From assembly GCA_945903305.1 (NCBI GenBank), contig CAMDOA010000006.1, positions 1-64,000 on the forward strand: 64,000 bases of DNA. The letters are read 5' to 3'. Under the pieces are notes generated by a model. That model made no database searches. It was not told the DNA's origin and worked only from the letters and a program-made list of their open reading frames with translations. The DNA is from Chitinophaga pinensis (GTDB lineage: Bacteria; Bacteroidota; Bacteroidia; Chitinophagales; UBA10324). Below, piece after piece: positions 1-9,037 of the stretch; position 1 is the stretch's first letter; each line of letters starts with the position of its first letter. A program made the position numbers and the translations under genes.

Positions 1-10
1 TCTTTACCTC

Positions 11-1000
11 ATGAGCAAGAAACCTTCCCCTCAAAATCAAAAAGAAATAACCGACAGCGGGTTCAGTAATAATGCGCAGCGCAACCGTGCCGTAAATGAG
101 AATGGTAATTTCAATGTAAAGAATATCGGGTTGCCGTTTTTTCGTTCGTATGATATTTACAATCACCTCATCATGATGCCCTGGGCAAAGTTCAGTGTCA
201 TGGTGTTCATTGGATTCTTAATTATCAATTCTTTTTTTGCCATTATTTATTATTTAATTGGTGCTAATCACTTTCCGGGCATTGATGCTTCTACAGAAGC
301 AAATACTTTTCTCGATTCTTTTTTCTTCAGCGCACAAACACTCACCACTGTTGGTTATGGAAGAATAAGTCCCATGGGTTTTTGGGCAAGTGCGGTAGCT
401 GCTGTTGAATCGCTGGTTGGTTTATTATCGTTTGCATTAGCAACTGGTTTGTTGTATGGGCGCTTCAGTCGGCCGCAGGCAAAAATTTTACACAGTGCAA
501 TTGCATTAATGGCTCCATATAAAATCACGCAACGCGGATTAATGTTTCGCATTGCCAATATGCGACGCAATATTCTGAATGAAGTGGAAGTATCAGTTAC
601 CATTTCATTAATGAACGATGAACCTGGCGGATCAATCCGTCGATTTTATCCAATGGAACTGGAAATAAAAATGATTCGCTTCTTTCCGCTCTCTTGGACA
701 ATTGTGCATCCCGTAAATGAGAAGAGTCCGATATATGGTTGGGGAAAAGAAGATTTAGAAAAAGCAGATGTAGAGATTCTTGTTTTTATAAAAGCATATG
801 ACGAAACATTTTCGCAACATGTTCACACCCGTTTTTCGTATCGCTATGATGAAATAATCTGGGGTGCAAAATTTATCCGCAATTTCGAAACCAATCAATC
901 AGAAGGATACACCCATCATTATCTTCATCGCATTTCTGATTTTGAACATGCTGAGTTGCCGGAGTTGGAGTCAATAGAAAATAAAACATACAGCTTGTAG
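11..1000 (+). CDS. KirBac-like inward-rectifier potassium channel
   Basis: This 329-aa protein is a two-TM potassium channel of the prokaryotic inward-rectifier type. TM1 is at about residues 61-83, the pore helix at about 100-112, the selectivity filter TVGYGR at 113-118, and TM2 at about 125-150. A roughly 170-residue cytoplasmic domain follows, containing features such as RGLMFRIANMRRN, as in the IRK immunoglobulin-like gating domain. The filter and the C-terminal domain together separate it from plain two-TM K+ channels. The ATG lies 10 bases into the window, so any promoter is outside it. It converges with the SCO gene of the respiratory operon, leaving 37 bp between them. Rectification and ligand control cannot be inferred. 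Confidence 0.9.
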   Translation: MSKKPSPQNQKEITDSGFSNNAQRNRAVNENGNFNVKNIGLPFFRSYDIYNHLIMMPWAKFSVMVFIGFLIINSFFAIIYYLIGANHFPGIDASTEANTFLDSFFFSAQTLTTVGYGRISPMGFWASAVAAVESLVGLLSFALATGLLYGRFSRPQAKILHSAIALMAPYKITQRGLMFRIANMRRNILNEVEVSVTISLMNDEPGGSIRRFYPMELEIKMIRFFPLSWTIVHPVNEKSPIYGWGKEDLEKADVEILVFIKAYDETFSQHVHTRFSYRYDEIIWGAKFIRNFETNQSEGYTHHYLHRISDFEHAELPELESIENKTYSL

Positions 1001-1037
1001 CACTTTAAAAAACGAAACTGATTTATAAATAAAATTT

Positions 1038-1661
1038 CTACGACCTCGGCTTCTCTATCAGCAGCCGCTCAATACTATTATATAATGAGTCAATCATCAA
1101 TGTATCCTGTACTACATTAAAGTATCCTCTAATCATTCCGGTGCCATCTACCAATACCATTCGATCGGTGTGTGTGAATTCTTCTTCGCCATTCACATCT
1201 TCTACTACAGGGACTTTAAAACCCTTTTCAGCTAAACTATATATGCTGTCTTTTATTCCGGTTAAAAAATACCACTTATTATCAATCGCTTTATATTTTT
1301 CAGCATAAGTTTTTAATGCAGCCACCGAATCTCTCATAGGATCAACTGTGATAGAAATAAATTTTATCCGTTGTTCTGTTTTATAATTCTCCTGCATTTC
1401 ACTCAGGTGGCTACTCAACTTCGGACAAACACCAGGACAGTTTGCAAAAAAGAAATCTGTTACATACACATATCCTTTCAAATCATCGGAAGTAACAGTA
1501 TCACCAAACTGATTCACTAATTTGAAAAACGGAACCTGATAAAATTCAGTAAGCCGCGGCGATAGCATCGGCGTTTTATAAATATCGTAATAAATCCAAA
1601 AGCCAAAAGGAAACAACAGAATGATTGCCATGGCAATCACTCCCATTGATGGTTTTTTCAT
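1038..1661 (-). CDS. SCO1/SenC family copper chaperone for cytochrome oxidase
   Basis: The protein (207 aa) has an N-terminal membrane anchor (about residues 6-25) and then a thioredoxin-like SCO domain. The copper-binding CPGVC (Cys75 and Cys79) and the distant His164 in FTHTDRM match the Cys/Cys/His copper site of SCO proteins. SCO proteins deliver copper to, or keep reduced, the CuA site of oxidase subunit II, which this same operon encodes. It is the last gene of the 13-gene minus-strand operon. Its ATG overlaps the subunit IV stop codon by one base, so translation is probably coupled. Confidence 0.92.
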   Translation of the reverse strand: MKKPSMGVIAMAIILLFPFGFWIYYDIYKTPMLSPRLTEFYQVPFFKLVNQFGDTVTSDDLKGYVYVTDFFFANCPGVCPKLSSHLSEMQENYKTEQRIKFISITVDPMRDSVAALKTYAEKYKAIDNKWYFLTGIKDSIYSLAEKGFKVPVVEDVNGEEEFTHTDRMVLVDGTGMIRGYFNVVQDTLMIDSLYNSIERLLIEKPRS

Positions 1662-1978
1662 TACCAGATTGTATTTTTCATATCAAGCCAACTGCTTCCT
1701 TCGGCAAGAAAAATACAGATTGTATATAACAACAATATGAGTGGAACCAGTATGGTTATAATCATGTGTTTCACTTCAAATTTCAAGTGCATAAAAGTAC
1801 CAACAATGTAAAACGCCTTTGCCATACTCATCACAATGAAAAATATATTCAGTGGCATGCGAGCCATATCTATTGGATAAAATATAGCTGCTACTACTTC
1901 CACAACTGTTAAAATCAACATAATCCAGAAAGTTCTCCAGATCACCTTTACCATATTACCGTGTGCTTCTGCTGACAT
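1661..1978 (-). CDS. Cytochrome c oxidase subunit IV (prokaryotic type)
   Basis: This 105-aa protein has three hydrophobic segments (about residues 11-33, 41-62 and 71-92). It fits the prokaryotic caa3-type subunit IV family in length and topology, with family-like segments such as MSMAKAFYIVGTFMHLKFE. The subunit is small, non-catalytic and helps assemble the oxidase core. It lies between the subunit III genes and the SCO gene, 29 bp after the upstream gene and overlapping the next by one base. The assignment rests on topology and context more than on catalytic motifs. Confidence 0.85.
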   Translation of the reverse strand: MSAEAHGNMVKVIWRTFWIMLILTVVEVVAAIFYPIDMARMPLNIFFIVMSMAKAFYIVGTFMHLKFEVKHMIITILVPLILLLYTICIFLAEGSSWLDMKNTIW

Positions 1979-2007
1979 GATTTTATTATTTTTCTATTAG
2001 TTAATTT

Positions 2008-2673
2008 TTAAAGAAGGTAGAAAGCCATGAACACAAATACCCAAACCAAATCAACAAAGTGCCAGTACAATCCGCACTTCTCCACCATTTCGTACGAGCC
2101 CTTGCGGTCGTAAACACCACTGGTTACATTACTTAGAACTATACAATTTATTATCACTCCTGTAAGTACATGGAATCCATGAAATCCGGTAATGCAAAAG
2201 AACAACCAGCCAAATGCTGTGGCGCCAAATGGATTACTGGTCATCACCATTCCTTCGCCAATCAAGTGCATCCACTCCCATGCCTGACAACTTAAAAATG
2301 CAATTCCTCCAATGATGGTGAAGAACAACCACATGGCCACTTTCTTTTTATCTTTTTCAGCATTGCCATAATGAACTGCTAATACCATTGTAACAGAGCT
2401 CATGATGAGAATGAAAGTCATTAAACTCACAAACATCAATGGCCAGTTGGCATGTTCAACAAACGGAAATGATTTAAATACCTCATTAGGTACCGGCCAC
2501 GAATCGTAACTGAAACGCAGTGCGCCGTAGGTTACCAGAAATGATGCGAATGAAAAACTATCGCCGAGCAGAAAATACCACATCATCAATTTACCCCAAC
2601 TCACTTTGAACGGTGATACTCCTCCGTTCCAGGAATTTGTTGAAGTGGTGGGTGCTGTAAGAGTTGCTTCCAT
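2008..2673 (-). CDS. Cytochrome c oxidase subunit III (second copy in operon)
   Basis: A 221-aa multi-pass protein of the heme-copper oxidase subunit III family. The C-terminal signature is visible: TGFHGFHVLTG followed by YWHFVDLVWVFVF. Subunit III supports the catalytic subunit and its proton uptake but binds no cofactor. It follows another, shorter subunit III gene by 13 bp. The pair shares the HxxH and YWHFVD motifs but differs at the N terminus. Two adjacent subunit III genes are common in Bacteroidota oxidase clusters. Whether both enter one enzyme is not known from sequence. Confidence 0.92.
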   Translation of the reverse strand: MEATLTAPTTSTNSWNGGVSPFKVSWGKLMMWYFLLGDSFSFASFLVTYGALRFSYDSWPVPNEVFKSFPFVEHANWPLMFVSLMTFILIMSSVTMVLAVHYGNAEKDKKKVAMWLFFTIIGGIAFLSCQAWEWMHLIGEGMVMTSNPFGATAFGWLFFCITGFHGFHVLTGVIINCIVLSNVTSGVYDRKGSYEMVEKCGLYWHFVDLVWVFVFMAFYLL

Positions 2674-2686
2674 CAGAGTTGTATGT

Positions 2687-3265
2687 TTAGAAGAATTTTA
2701 TTTGGAAGAAAATGAAAAGATAAATCCATAAAAAATCAACGAAGTGCCAGTAAGTTGCCATCAAACCAATTTTATGAAGATGGTTTGGATTGTAAGATTT
2801 TATGGTAGTATGTATTGAAACGATTGCCAGAAGCACTATTCCTAGTACCACATGAACAACATGCACCATTGATATAACATAAATGAACGAGCCGCCAGGA
2901 TTTCCATCCAGGTAAACTCCTGTTTTAGCCATTGCCAGCCATCCCAAGTATTGCAGAGTGATGAAAGCAATTCCTAAAATTAAAGTTGACCAAATCAATA
3001 ATTTGTATTTCGAAATATCGCCTGAAACATGAGCCGCTTTTGCAAAATAAAATGTTATGCTGCTTAAAATTATTATGCCGGTACTAATCCAAAACTGTAT
3101 TGGCATTTTTACAAACAACCAATTTCCTGCACCCTGACGAACCAAGAAAGCACTGGTGAGTGCCGTGAAAAGCATGGCAATGGACGCTAAACCCAGATAC
3201 AATCCAAACCGTTGTGCATTGGCTAGTTTTTTATTTTCTTCGGATAAAGTCATTGCGTCTATCAT
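2687..3265 (-). CDS. Cytochrome c oxidase subunit III (first copy in operon)
   Basis: This 192-aa five-helix protein belongs to the heme-copper oxidase subunit III family, with MVHVVHVVLG and the C-terminal YWHFVDFLWIYLF motif. It is shorter than its downstream neighbour and resembles the five-TM subunit III form. It starts 8 bp after the heme o synthase gene. Two ATG codons lie close together (MIDAMTLSEEN). The first is used here, but the second, four codons on, is equally possible. Confidence 0.9.
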   Translation of the reverse strand: MIDAMTLSEENKKLANAQRFGLYLGLASIAMLFTALTSAFLVRQGAGNWLFVKMPIQFWISTGIIILSSITFYFAKAAHVSGDISKYKLLIWSTLILGIAFITLQYLGWLAMAKTGVYLDGNPGGSFIYVISMVHVVHVVLGIVLLAIVSIHTTIKSYNPNHLHKIGLMATYWHFVDFLWIYLFIFFQIKFF

Positions 3266-3273
3266 TTTTATTA

Positions 3274-4167
3274 TTACAGTTTATCGAAGTACAAAGCAAG
3301 TTGTACAATTGGTAAATAAAAAAATGATCCAAACATTAATTGCCTTGCAGCTTGAATACTGCATTGACGATATAAATTAATTGCCTGCCACAGATAAACC
3401 AAACCGGCAGCAACAACAATAAACATTGAAACTAATCCGGTGAAACCAAAAGCAAATGGTAAAACACTAATGGCGATTAAAACAACCACACTAAAAACTG
3501 TTTGCATGGCACTTGCTTTTGACCGCCCTTCAATTGAAGGAAGCAATTTAAAACCTGCGCGTTTGTATTCATCATAACCAACCCAACCAATGGCCCAGAA
3601 GTGTGGTAATTGCCAGAAGAACTGTATAAGAAAAAGAAGTGCCGCCTGTTCGTTCAATAAATTAGTTGTTGCAACATATCCAATCATTGGAGGTAGTGCA
3701 CCCGGAATGGCTCCAACATAAACGGCAATGGGACTGAATCTTTTTAATGGTGTATAAATAAATGCATAGGAAAGTAACGCAATGGCACTTAACAAAGCTG
3801 CTGCTTCATTAAAATAAAACCAAAGAATTCCGATTCCGCTCACAGCCAGTATTCCGCTGAATAATATTGCTTCTACTATGGCCATTCTATCGGTTGGCAA
3901 AGGTCGGTTTGCCGTGCGCTTCATTAACTTGTCAAAATCCTTTTCAATAATCTGATTCAATGCGTTGGATGCACCTGCGGTTAACATTCCTCCCACACAA
4001 ATCATTATGAACCCTTGCCAGTTTATTGCGCCGGTTAATCCCATTAGGTAACCTATACCGGAAGAAAAAACCACTAACATCGACAAACGGAATTTCATCA
4101 GTTGCGCATAGTCTTTCAACTTCGCAACTATGAATGATGAAATTTCTATTCGTTCGGTCTTTTGCAT
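3274..4167 (-). CDS. ctaB: Protoheme IX farnesyltransferase (heme o synthase)
   Basis: A 297-aa polytopic UbiA-family prenyltransferase that converts heme b to heme o, the precursor of heme a for the oxidase encoded next to it. The signature NQIIEKDFDKLMKRTANRPLP is present in the first cytoplasmic loop (prenyl-diphosphate/Mg2+ binding). The second conserved loop contains VGYDEYKRAGFKLLP. About eight or nine membrane helices are seen and the length is normal. It sits 24 bp after the subunit I gene. No heme a synthase (CtaA) gene is in the window, so that must be elsewhere if heme a is made. Confidence 0.95.
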   Translation of the reverse strand: MQKTERIEISSFIVAKLKDYAQLMKFRLSMLVVFSSGIGYLMGLTGAINWQGFIMICVGGMLTAGASNALNQIIEKDFDKLMKRTANRPLPTDRMAIVEAILFSGILAVSGIGILWFYFNEAAALLSAIALLSYAFIYTPLKRFSPIAVYVGAIPGALPPMIGYVATTNLLNEQAALLFLIQFFWQLPHFWAIGWVGYDEYKRAGFKLLPSIEGRSKASAMQTVFSVVVLIAISVLPFAFGFTGLVSMFIVVAAGLVYLWQAINLYRQCSIQAARQLMFGSFFYLPIVQLALYFDKL

Positions 4168-4191
4168 TTTGATTCTTTCTGAAAAAATTAA

Positions 4192-6072
4192 TTATCCATG
4201 ATGTGTTGTTTCTCCTGGTCGCATTGGAACTGTTTGCGGAATAAAATCTTCGCCATCTTTTCCATAATCATAAGGCCCGCGATGAACTGTTGGAATCGGT
4301 CCATCCCAGTTACCATGACCTGGATTAATTGGTGTTGTCCATTCAATAGTATTTGCCTTCCATGGATTTAATTCAGTCATTTTCTTGCCGCGATACATGC
4401 TGTACAGGTAATTAAAAACAAAAAGCAATTGAGCTAGGAAAACAACAATAGCAGCAATGGTGATGAATTCACTTAATGCCCCGAATTTATTGAACGATTC
4501 AAAAGCTCCATGTGAATAGTAGCGGCGAGGTACACCTGCCATTCCCTGATAGTGCATTGGCCAGAAAATACAGTACGAGCCCACAAAAGTTATCCAGAAA
4601 TGGATGAATCCCATTGTGCGGTTCATGAATCGACCAAACATTTTAGGAAACCAATGATACACACCGGCAAACATGCCAAAGAAAGCAGCAACTCCCATTA
4701 CAATATGGAAATGCGCTACTATAAAATAAGTGTCATGTAACTGAATGTCAATAGCAGAATTACCTAAAAATATTCCTGTTAATCCACCTGATATAAAGAG
4801 CGAGACAAACCCGACAGAAAACATCATTGCAGGGGTGTATCGAATATTTGCCCGCCACATGGTAGTTATCCAATTGAAAACCTTTATAGCTGATGGAATA
4901 GCAATTAACAAAGTTAAAAACACGAACACAGAACCCACAAATGGATTTAAACCTGTAACAAACATGTGATGCGCCCAAACAAAAAATGCAAGTGCTGCAA
5001 TGGCTAACATGGAAAGTATCATAGCTCGATACCCGAAAATTGGTTTGCGCGAATTCACTGCTAACACTTCAGATACAATTCCGAAAGCAGGAAGAATGAC
5101 AATGTAAACTTCAGGGTGACCAAGGAACCAGAATAAGTGCTGGTACAAAATAGGGTTTCCGCCTTCATGAGGCATAGCTCCTATTCCACTCATGTAAATT
5201 TTATCGAGATAAAAACTTGTTCCCATTGAACGATCAAACATTAAAAGAATGGCTGCTCCTAAAAGCACAGGGAAAGAAAGTAAACCGAGTATGGCAGTGA
5301 TTAACAATGCCCAAATAGTTAGCGGCAATTTTGCCATTGACATTCCCTTGGCCCGCAAGTTTAGAATAGTAGTAATGTAATTTAAACCGCCTAACAAACT
5401 TGAGACAATGAAAAACGACATGCTGACTAACCATAAATCTGCCCCTGTTTCTGATCCAACAGATGCTTCTCTTATAGCACTAAGCGGTGGATAGAAAACC
5501 CAACTTACTCCTGCAGCACCACTTGGAACAAAAAATGAAATGAACATTACAAGACCTGCTAAAAAGAAAAACCAGTATGAAAGCATATTTAAAACCGGCG
5601 ATGCCATATCACGAGCACCAATCTGAAGAGGTATTAAAAGATTGGCAAATGTTCCGCTTAAACCTGCAGTCAAAACAAAGAATACGAGAATGGTACCATG
5701 CATAGTTATTAGCATGTTATAAAAATCAGGAGTCATAACTCCATTTGGCGCCCACTTATCGCCAAAAATTGCACCTATAAAGTGAAGAGGCACATCAGGA
5801 AAACCCAATTGCATTCTGAAAATATTAGAAAGCCCGCCACCAATAATTGCCCAGAATATTCCTGTAATTAAAAATTGCTTGCCAATCATTTTATGATCGG
5901 TGCTGAAAATATAAGTATGAATGAAATTCTTTTTATTCCGATCGCTATCATGGTGCCCATGATCTTCCTCAAATCGAATTACCCCTTCGGTATCCTGATA
6001 ATGAACATGATCAGTAATGGTAGCACCTTTTGGATGTTCATGATGCTCATGATGAATATCTTTTTCGCTCAT
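4192..6072 (-). CDS. ctaD: Cytochrome c oxidase subunit I
   Basis: The 626-aa catalytic subunit of an A-type heme-copper oxidase, reducing O2 to water and pumping protons. The CuB/cross-linked Tyr motif GHPEVYIVILPAFG, the AHHMF histidines, and LHDTYFIVAHFHIVMG, which carries the heme a and a3 ligands, are all intact. The Glu of HPEVY marks the A1 (D-channel) subtype. About twelve helices are present. An unusual N-terminal cytosolic extension of about 48 residues carries ten histidines (for example HHEHHEH). The C-terminal tail of about 60 residues is hydrophilic. The gene follows subunit II by 10 bp. Confidence 0.97.
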   Translation of the reverse strand: MSEKDIHHEHHEHPKGATITDHVHYQDTEGVIRFEEDHGHHDSDRNKKNFIHTYIFSTDHKMIGKQFLITGIFWAIIGGGLSNIFRMQLGFPDVPLHFIGAIFGDKWAPNGVMTPDFYNMLITMHGTILVFFVLTAGLSGTFANLLIPLQIGARDMASPVLNMLSYWFFFLAGLVMFISFFVPSGAAGVSWVFYPPLSAIREASVGSETGADLWLVSMSFFIVSSLLGGLNYITTILNLRAKGMSMAKLPLTIWALLITAILGLLSFPVLLGAAILLMFDRSMGTSFYLDKIYMSGIGAMPHEGGNPILYQHLFWFLGHPEVYIVILPAFGIVSEVLAVNSRKPIFGYRAMILSMLAIAALAFFVWAHHMFVTGLNPFVGSVFVFLTLLIAIPSAIKVFNWITTMWRANIRYTPAMMFSVGFVSLFISGGLTGIFLGNSAIDIQLHDTYFIVAHFHIVMGVAAFFGMFAGVYHWFPKMFGRFMNRTMGFIHFWITFVGSYCIFWPMHYQGMAGVPRRYYSHGAFESFNKFGALSEFITIAAIVVFLAQLLFVFNYLYSMYRGKKMTELNPWKANTIEWTTPINPGHGNWDGPIPTVHRGPYDYGKDGEDFIPQTVPMRPGETTHHG

Positions 6073-6082
6073 CGCTTAATTT

Positions 6083-7129
6083 TTAATGATTTGAATGTTC
6101 GCTTTTTTTCTTTTCGTCACCTTCCATTTTTGCCAATGATCCAATTTTCTTTTCTTCATCTGTGCCTTTTATTGCAAGTTCAAAAAAAGATTTTTGGGTT
6201 TTCAACCAAGCTTCGTGTTGCGTTTTAGTATCAACATAAACCATCATTTTCATTGCAGAGTGCCCTTTACCACATAAATAATCGCAGCACATTTCATAAT
6301 CAAATGCTGGGTTTCCGGTTATCTTCCTCATTTCATCAGTTGTAATGGTTGGTGTGAATTTGAAGTGTGTTGGAAGACCTGGCATAGCATCCATTTTTAT
6401 TCTGAAATGGTTTAAACCAACATTATGAATTACATCGCGTGCGCCAATTTTTATCAGGTATTCTTTGTTCACCTCAAAGTGCAAATCAGACGGCATGAGA
6501 TCATCCAATCCTGTACTATCAGTGAAATCAATCCCAACTGAATTTGTTTCATCAATCAATTTCCAATTATTTGTTCCTAATTTCCCATCCGGTCCTTCGT
6601 ATCGCACTAACCAGTTAAATTGCTTTCCAGTAATTTCAACAACTCTTGCATTATCAGAAGCAGGGCCTGTAATTCTAAACCAATAGTATAATCCAACAAC
6701 AACAAGAATAGTTAAGGCAATTGCAGGCACAATTGTCCAAATCATTTCAAGCTTGTTATTCTCAGGATAATAAAACCCAAGTTTTCCTTTTTTACCATGA
6801 TACTTCCAGGCAAAATATCCTAACGCCACTTGTGTGAGTACAAAAACAATTCCTGTTAAAATCAAAGTGATATTAAACATGCTGTCAATCCAATGACCAT
6901 GTTCTGAAGCCGATACTGGAAGAAACAATGGAAGGTAATGGTAGGTACTCCAAACTATTCCAACTAAAAACACAACAGTGAATATGTACCAAAGTACTCC
7001 GTTAATTTTATCGGTATCTAATTCAGCATCATCGCCTCTGAGAATATTTATGTATTCATTGGCTTTCGAAATCTGAACTACCAGAATGCCAATGAGGAGT
7101 AAGGCTGCTATTACTAAGTATGTTGTCAT
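6083..7129 (-). CDS. ctaC: Cytochrome c oxidase subunit II (CuA subunit)
   Basis: A 348-aa subunit II that accepts electrons at the binuclear CuA centre. The periplasmic cupredoxin domain has the His of DVIHN and the cluster C282-DYL-C286-GKG-H290-SA-M293, so all CuA ligands are present. The residue normally Glu in CSELC is Tyr here. Upstream are three or four hydrophobic segments (about 3-20, 47-66, 86-108 and 129-150) instead of the usual two. There is no fused cytochrome c domain, so an aa3 rather than a true caa3 form is expected. The Lys/Glu-rich tail is hydrophilic. It links the Act genes to the oxidase genes in the same operon. Confidence 0.95.
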   Translation of the reverse strand: MTTYLVIAALLLIGILVVQISKANEYINILRGDDAELDTDKINGVLWYIFTVVFLVGIVWSTYHYLPLFLPVSASEHGHWIDSMFNITLILTGIVFVLTQVALGYFAWKYHGKKGKLGFYYPENNKLEMIWTIVPAIALTILVVVGLYYWFRITGPASDNARVVEITGKQFNWLVRYEGPDGKLGTNNWKLIDETNSVGIDFTDSTGLDDLMPSDLHFEVNKEYLIKIGARDVIHNVGLNHFRIKMDAMPGLPTHFKFTPTITTDEMRKITGNPAFDYEMCCDYLCGKGHSAMKMMVYVDTKTQHEAWLKTQKSFFELAIKGTDEEKKIGSLAKMEGDEKKKSEHSNH

Positions 7130-7153
7130 TGCAAGTTCTTTTTCTCAGTCAGT

Positions 7154-8335
7154 TTAAAGGGAATTATTAATACTCTCTTGTAAAAATGGATGATTCTTTG
7201 GAACCAGTGGTGCTTTTGCCAATGAAGAAAAAACCACATAAAGCATCATGCCAATAAACAAGCAAGGCAATCCTATTTCAAGAAAACCAAAGCCATTATT
7301 ATCTCCAACGGTGGCTGGCATTATCATTAAATAAAAATCAATGAAATGACCAACAATAATTATACATGCCACAAGCACTAAACGACTCATGCTTCTTTTT
7401 GCATCGCGAGACATGAGTAATAAAAATGGTAGCACAAAATTCAATACAAAAATTCCGTAGAACAATGGCTTATAATGACCATATCTGTGTTGGAAATAAA
7501 TAGTTTCTTCCGGAATGTTTGCATACCAGATTAACATGAACTGGCAGAAGGTTACATAAGTCCAGAAAATGCTGAAAGCAAACATCATGATTCCGAGGTT
7601 ATGCAAATGATTCACATTTACTTCTTTCAAATATCCTTGCTTCTTTAAGTAAATGGTGAATAATGTGATGACTGCAATACTTGTAACCCAGAAACTTGCG
7701 AATGAATACCAGCCATACATGGTGCTGTACCAGTGCGGGTCTAATGACATTAACCAATCCCATGCTGTTACTAAAATATATACTGCGAAGAATGGAATGA
7801 ACACTGAAGCAATTACTAAACTTCGCTTGTACATGGAGGTATCACCTGCAGCCATTGTATCTTCTTTCAATGATGTTTTTCGAAGAAGTATCGTACAGAT
7901 TACTAAAGCGCCAACAAAAAAAGCAAAACGAACAAAAAAGAATGGAAGATTTAAATAAGGTTGTTTGCCTTTTAAAATAGGGTCATGCTCCATTGCATCG
8001 TGATGTGTCCAATGATATAAATTTCCATGACCGGCAATTAACACCAATAATAATATTATCGCCGATACCGGCATCCATTGCGAAATGGCTTCAGGTACTC
8101 TTTTAAACACAACTGAAAATCCACCCCATGCAAGGTAAACGGCAGCAATAAAAAATGCAGCCCCCATTCCGATGCCCATAAAGAACACGCTATCTAAAAG
8201 GAGGTTTGCCCAAACACGGTTTATTTCGTCTCCACTATAAACAACAAAGCCTCCTGCTAAAGCAGCAGCACCAATTAGCATTAATACTATGCTTATGGTT
8301 TTTAGTCGCGATGTAAAATTAAAAGTCTCGTTCAT
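7154..8335 (-). CDS. actF: Alternative complex III subunit ActF (quinol:cytochrome c oxidoreductase membrane subunit)
   Basis: A 393-aa polytopic membrane protein with about ten hydrophobic segments, placed last in the act cluster directly after the monoheme cytochrome actE. Its length, topology and position match ActF, a distant relative of ActC/NrfD that forms part of the membrane arm of alternative complex III. It binds no heme. Recognisable stretches include WYSFASFWVTSIAVITLF and HLHNLGIMMFAFSIFWTYVTF. The next gene is oxidase subunit II, 24 bp downstream, consistent with the known Act-oxidase functional pairing. Confidence 0.92.
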   Translation of the reverse strand: MNETFNFTSRLKTISIVLMLIGAAALAGGFVVYSGDEINRVWANLLLDSVFFMGIGMGAAFFIAAVYLAWGGFSVVFKRVPEAISQWMPVSAIILLLVLIAGHGNLYHWTHHDAMEHDPILKGKQPYLNLPFFFVRFAFFVGALVICTILLRKTSLKEDTMAAGDTSMYKRSLVIASVFIPFFAVYILVTAWDWLMSLDPHWYSTMYGWYSFASFWVTSIAVITLFTIYLKKQGYLKEVNVNHLHNLGIMMFAFSIFWTYVTFCQFMLIWYANIPEETIYFQHRYGHYKPLFYGIFVLNFVLPFLLLMSRDAKRSMSRLVLVACIIIVGHFIDFYLMIMPATVGDNNGFGFLEIGLPCLFIGMMLYVVFSSLAKAPLVPKNHPFLQESINNSL

Positions 8336-8357
8336 TGCAGCGTTTAATTTTCAGAGT

Positions 8358-9017
8358 TTATATTTTTTTTGTTGAATCAGTTACAGCAGCTGTTCCAGTT
8401 AAAACTTTGCGGTAATCATCCTGCATGCTTCGTACATATGAAATTACTTTCCATATTTCGAGTCTATCTAATTGCGAGGTGTATGAACCCATTAAATTTT
8501 TTCCGAAGTGAACAGAAAAATACATTTTACCTTCAGGCAACGCTAAAATTGCATCGGTGAAATAAGATGGAGGAGGCGGAAACTTGCTTGTTACATTATC
8601 GCCTACAACAATATGCCCCGAACCTTTTCCATCAGTTCCATGACAGATGGCACAATAAATATTAAATAATCCTTTTCCTTCGCCTAAAATTTCAGGCGTT
8701 GTGGTTAACGGGTTTTTTACATTCGTTCCGGCAATTTCGTAATCCTCAGGTGTATTGGAATAATGAAATGGCATAAACGCACTTTCATTACCGACAATAC
8801 CCTGATAAATTGGTATAGTACCGACTACCGGCTTTTGCGCATTCATACTGTCAGGAAAAATATTATTCTCAAGGTATGTTTCGTAAGCTACCGGATGCGC
8901 CATATCAGGCATGTACTCGCGACCGGGAGTTCTGCGTGGTTCATTGCTACAAGCACTTTGCAATAACCAAACAAACAAAACCAAACCTGCTGTTACTATT
9001 GATGACCTCTTTATCAT
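8358..9017 (-). CDS. actE: Alternative complex III monoheme cytochrome c lipoprotein ActE
   Basis: A 219-aa exported lipoprotein. It has an N-terminal hydrophobic signal ending in LLQSAC, then a class I cytochrome c domain with a single heme site CAICHGTDGKGSG and a likely distal Met ligand in NLMGSYTSQ. ActE carries electrons from the iron-sulfur/heme wire of alternative complex III towards the oxidase or a soluble acceptor. The spacing of 20-22 bp to both neighbours shows that it is in the operon. Confidence 0.93.
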   Translation of the reverse strand: MIKRSSIVTAGLVLFVWLLQSACSNEPRRTPGREYMPDMAHPVAYETYLENNIFPDSMNAQKPVVGTIPIYQGIVGNESAFMPFHYSNTPEDYEIAGTNVKNPLTTTPEILGEGKGLFNIYCAICHGTDGKGSGHIVVGDNVTSKFPPPPSYFTDAILALPEGKMYFSVHFGKNLMGSYTSQLDRLEIWKVISYVRSMQDDYRKVLTGTAAVTDSTKKI

Positions 9018-9037
9018 GATTCTTTTTTCGAAATCAA

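Noticed and set aside
5875-6228. ORFs opposite ctaD, atpD, T9SS genes and others (for example 5875-6228, 18323-18598, 54536-54823)
   Set aside because: They lie antisense or out of frame to well-supported genes and show no independent motif; treated as shadows.
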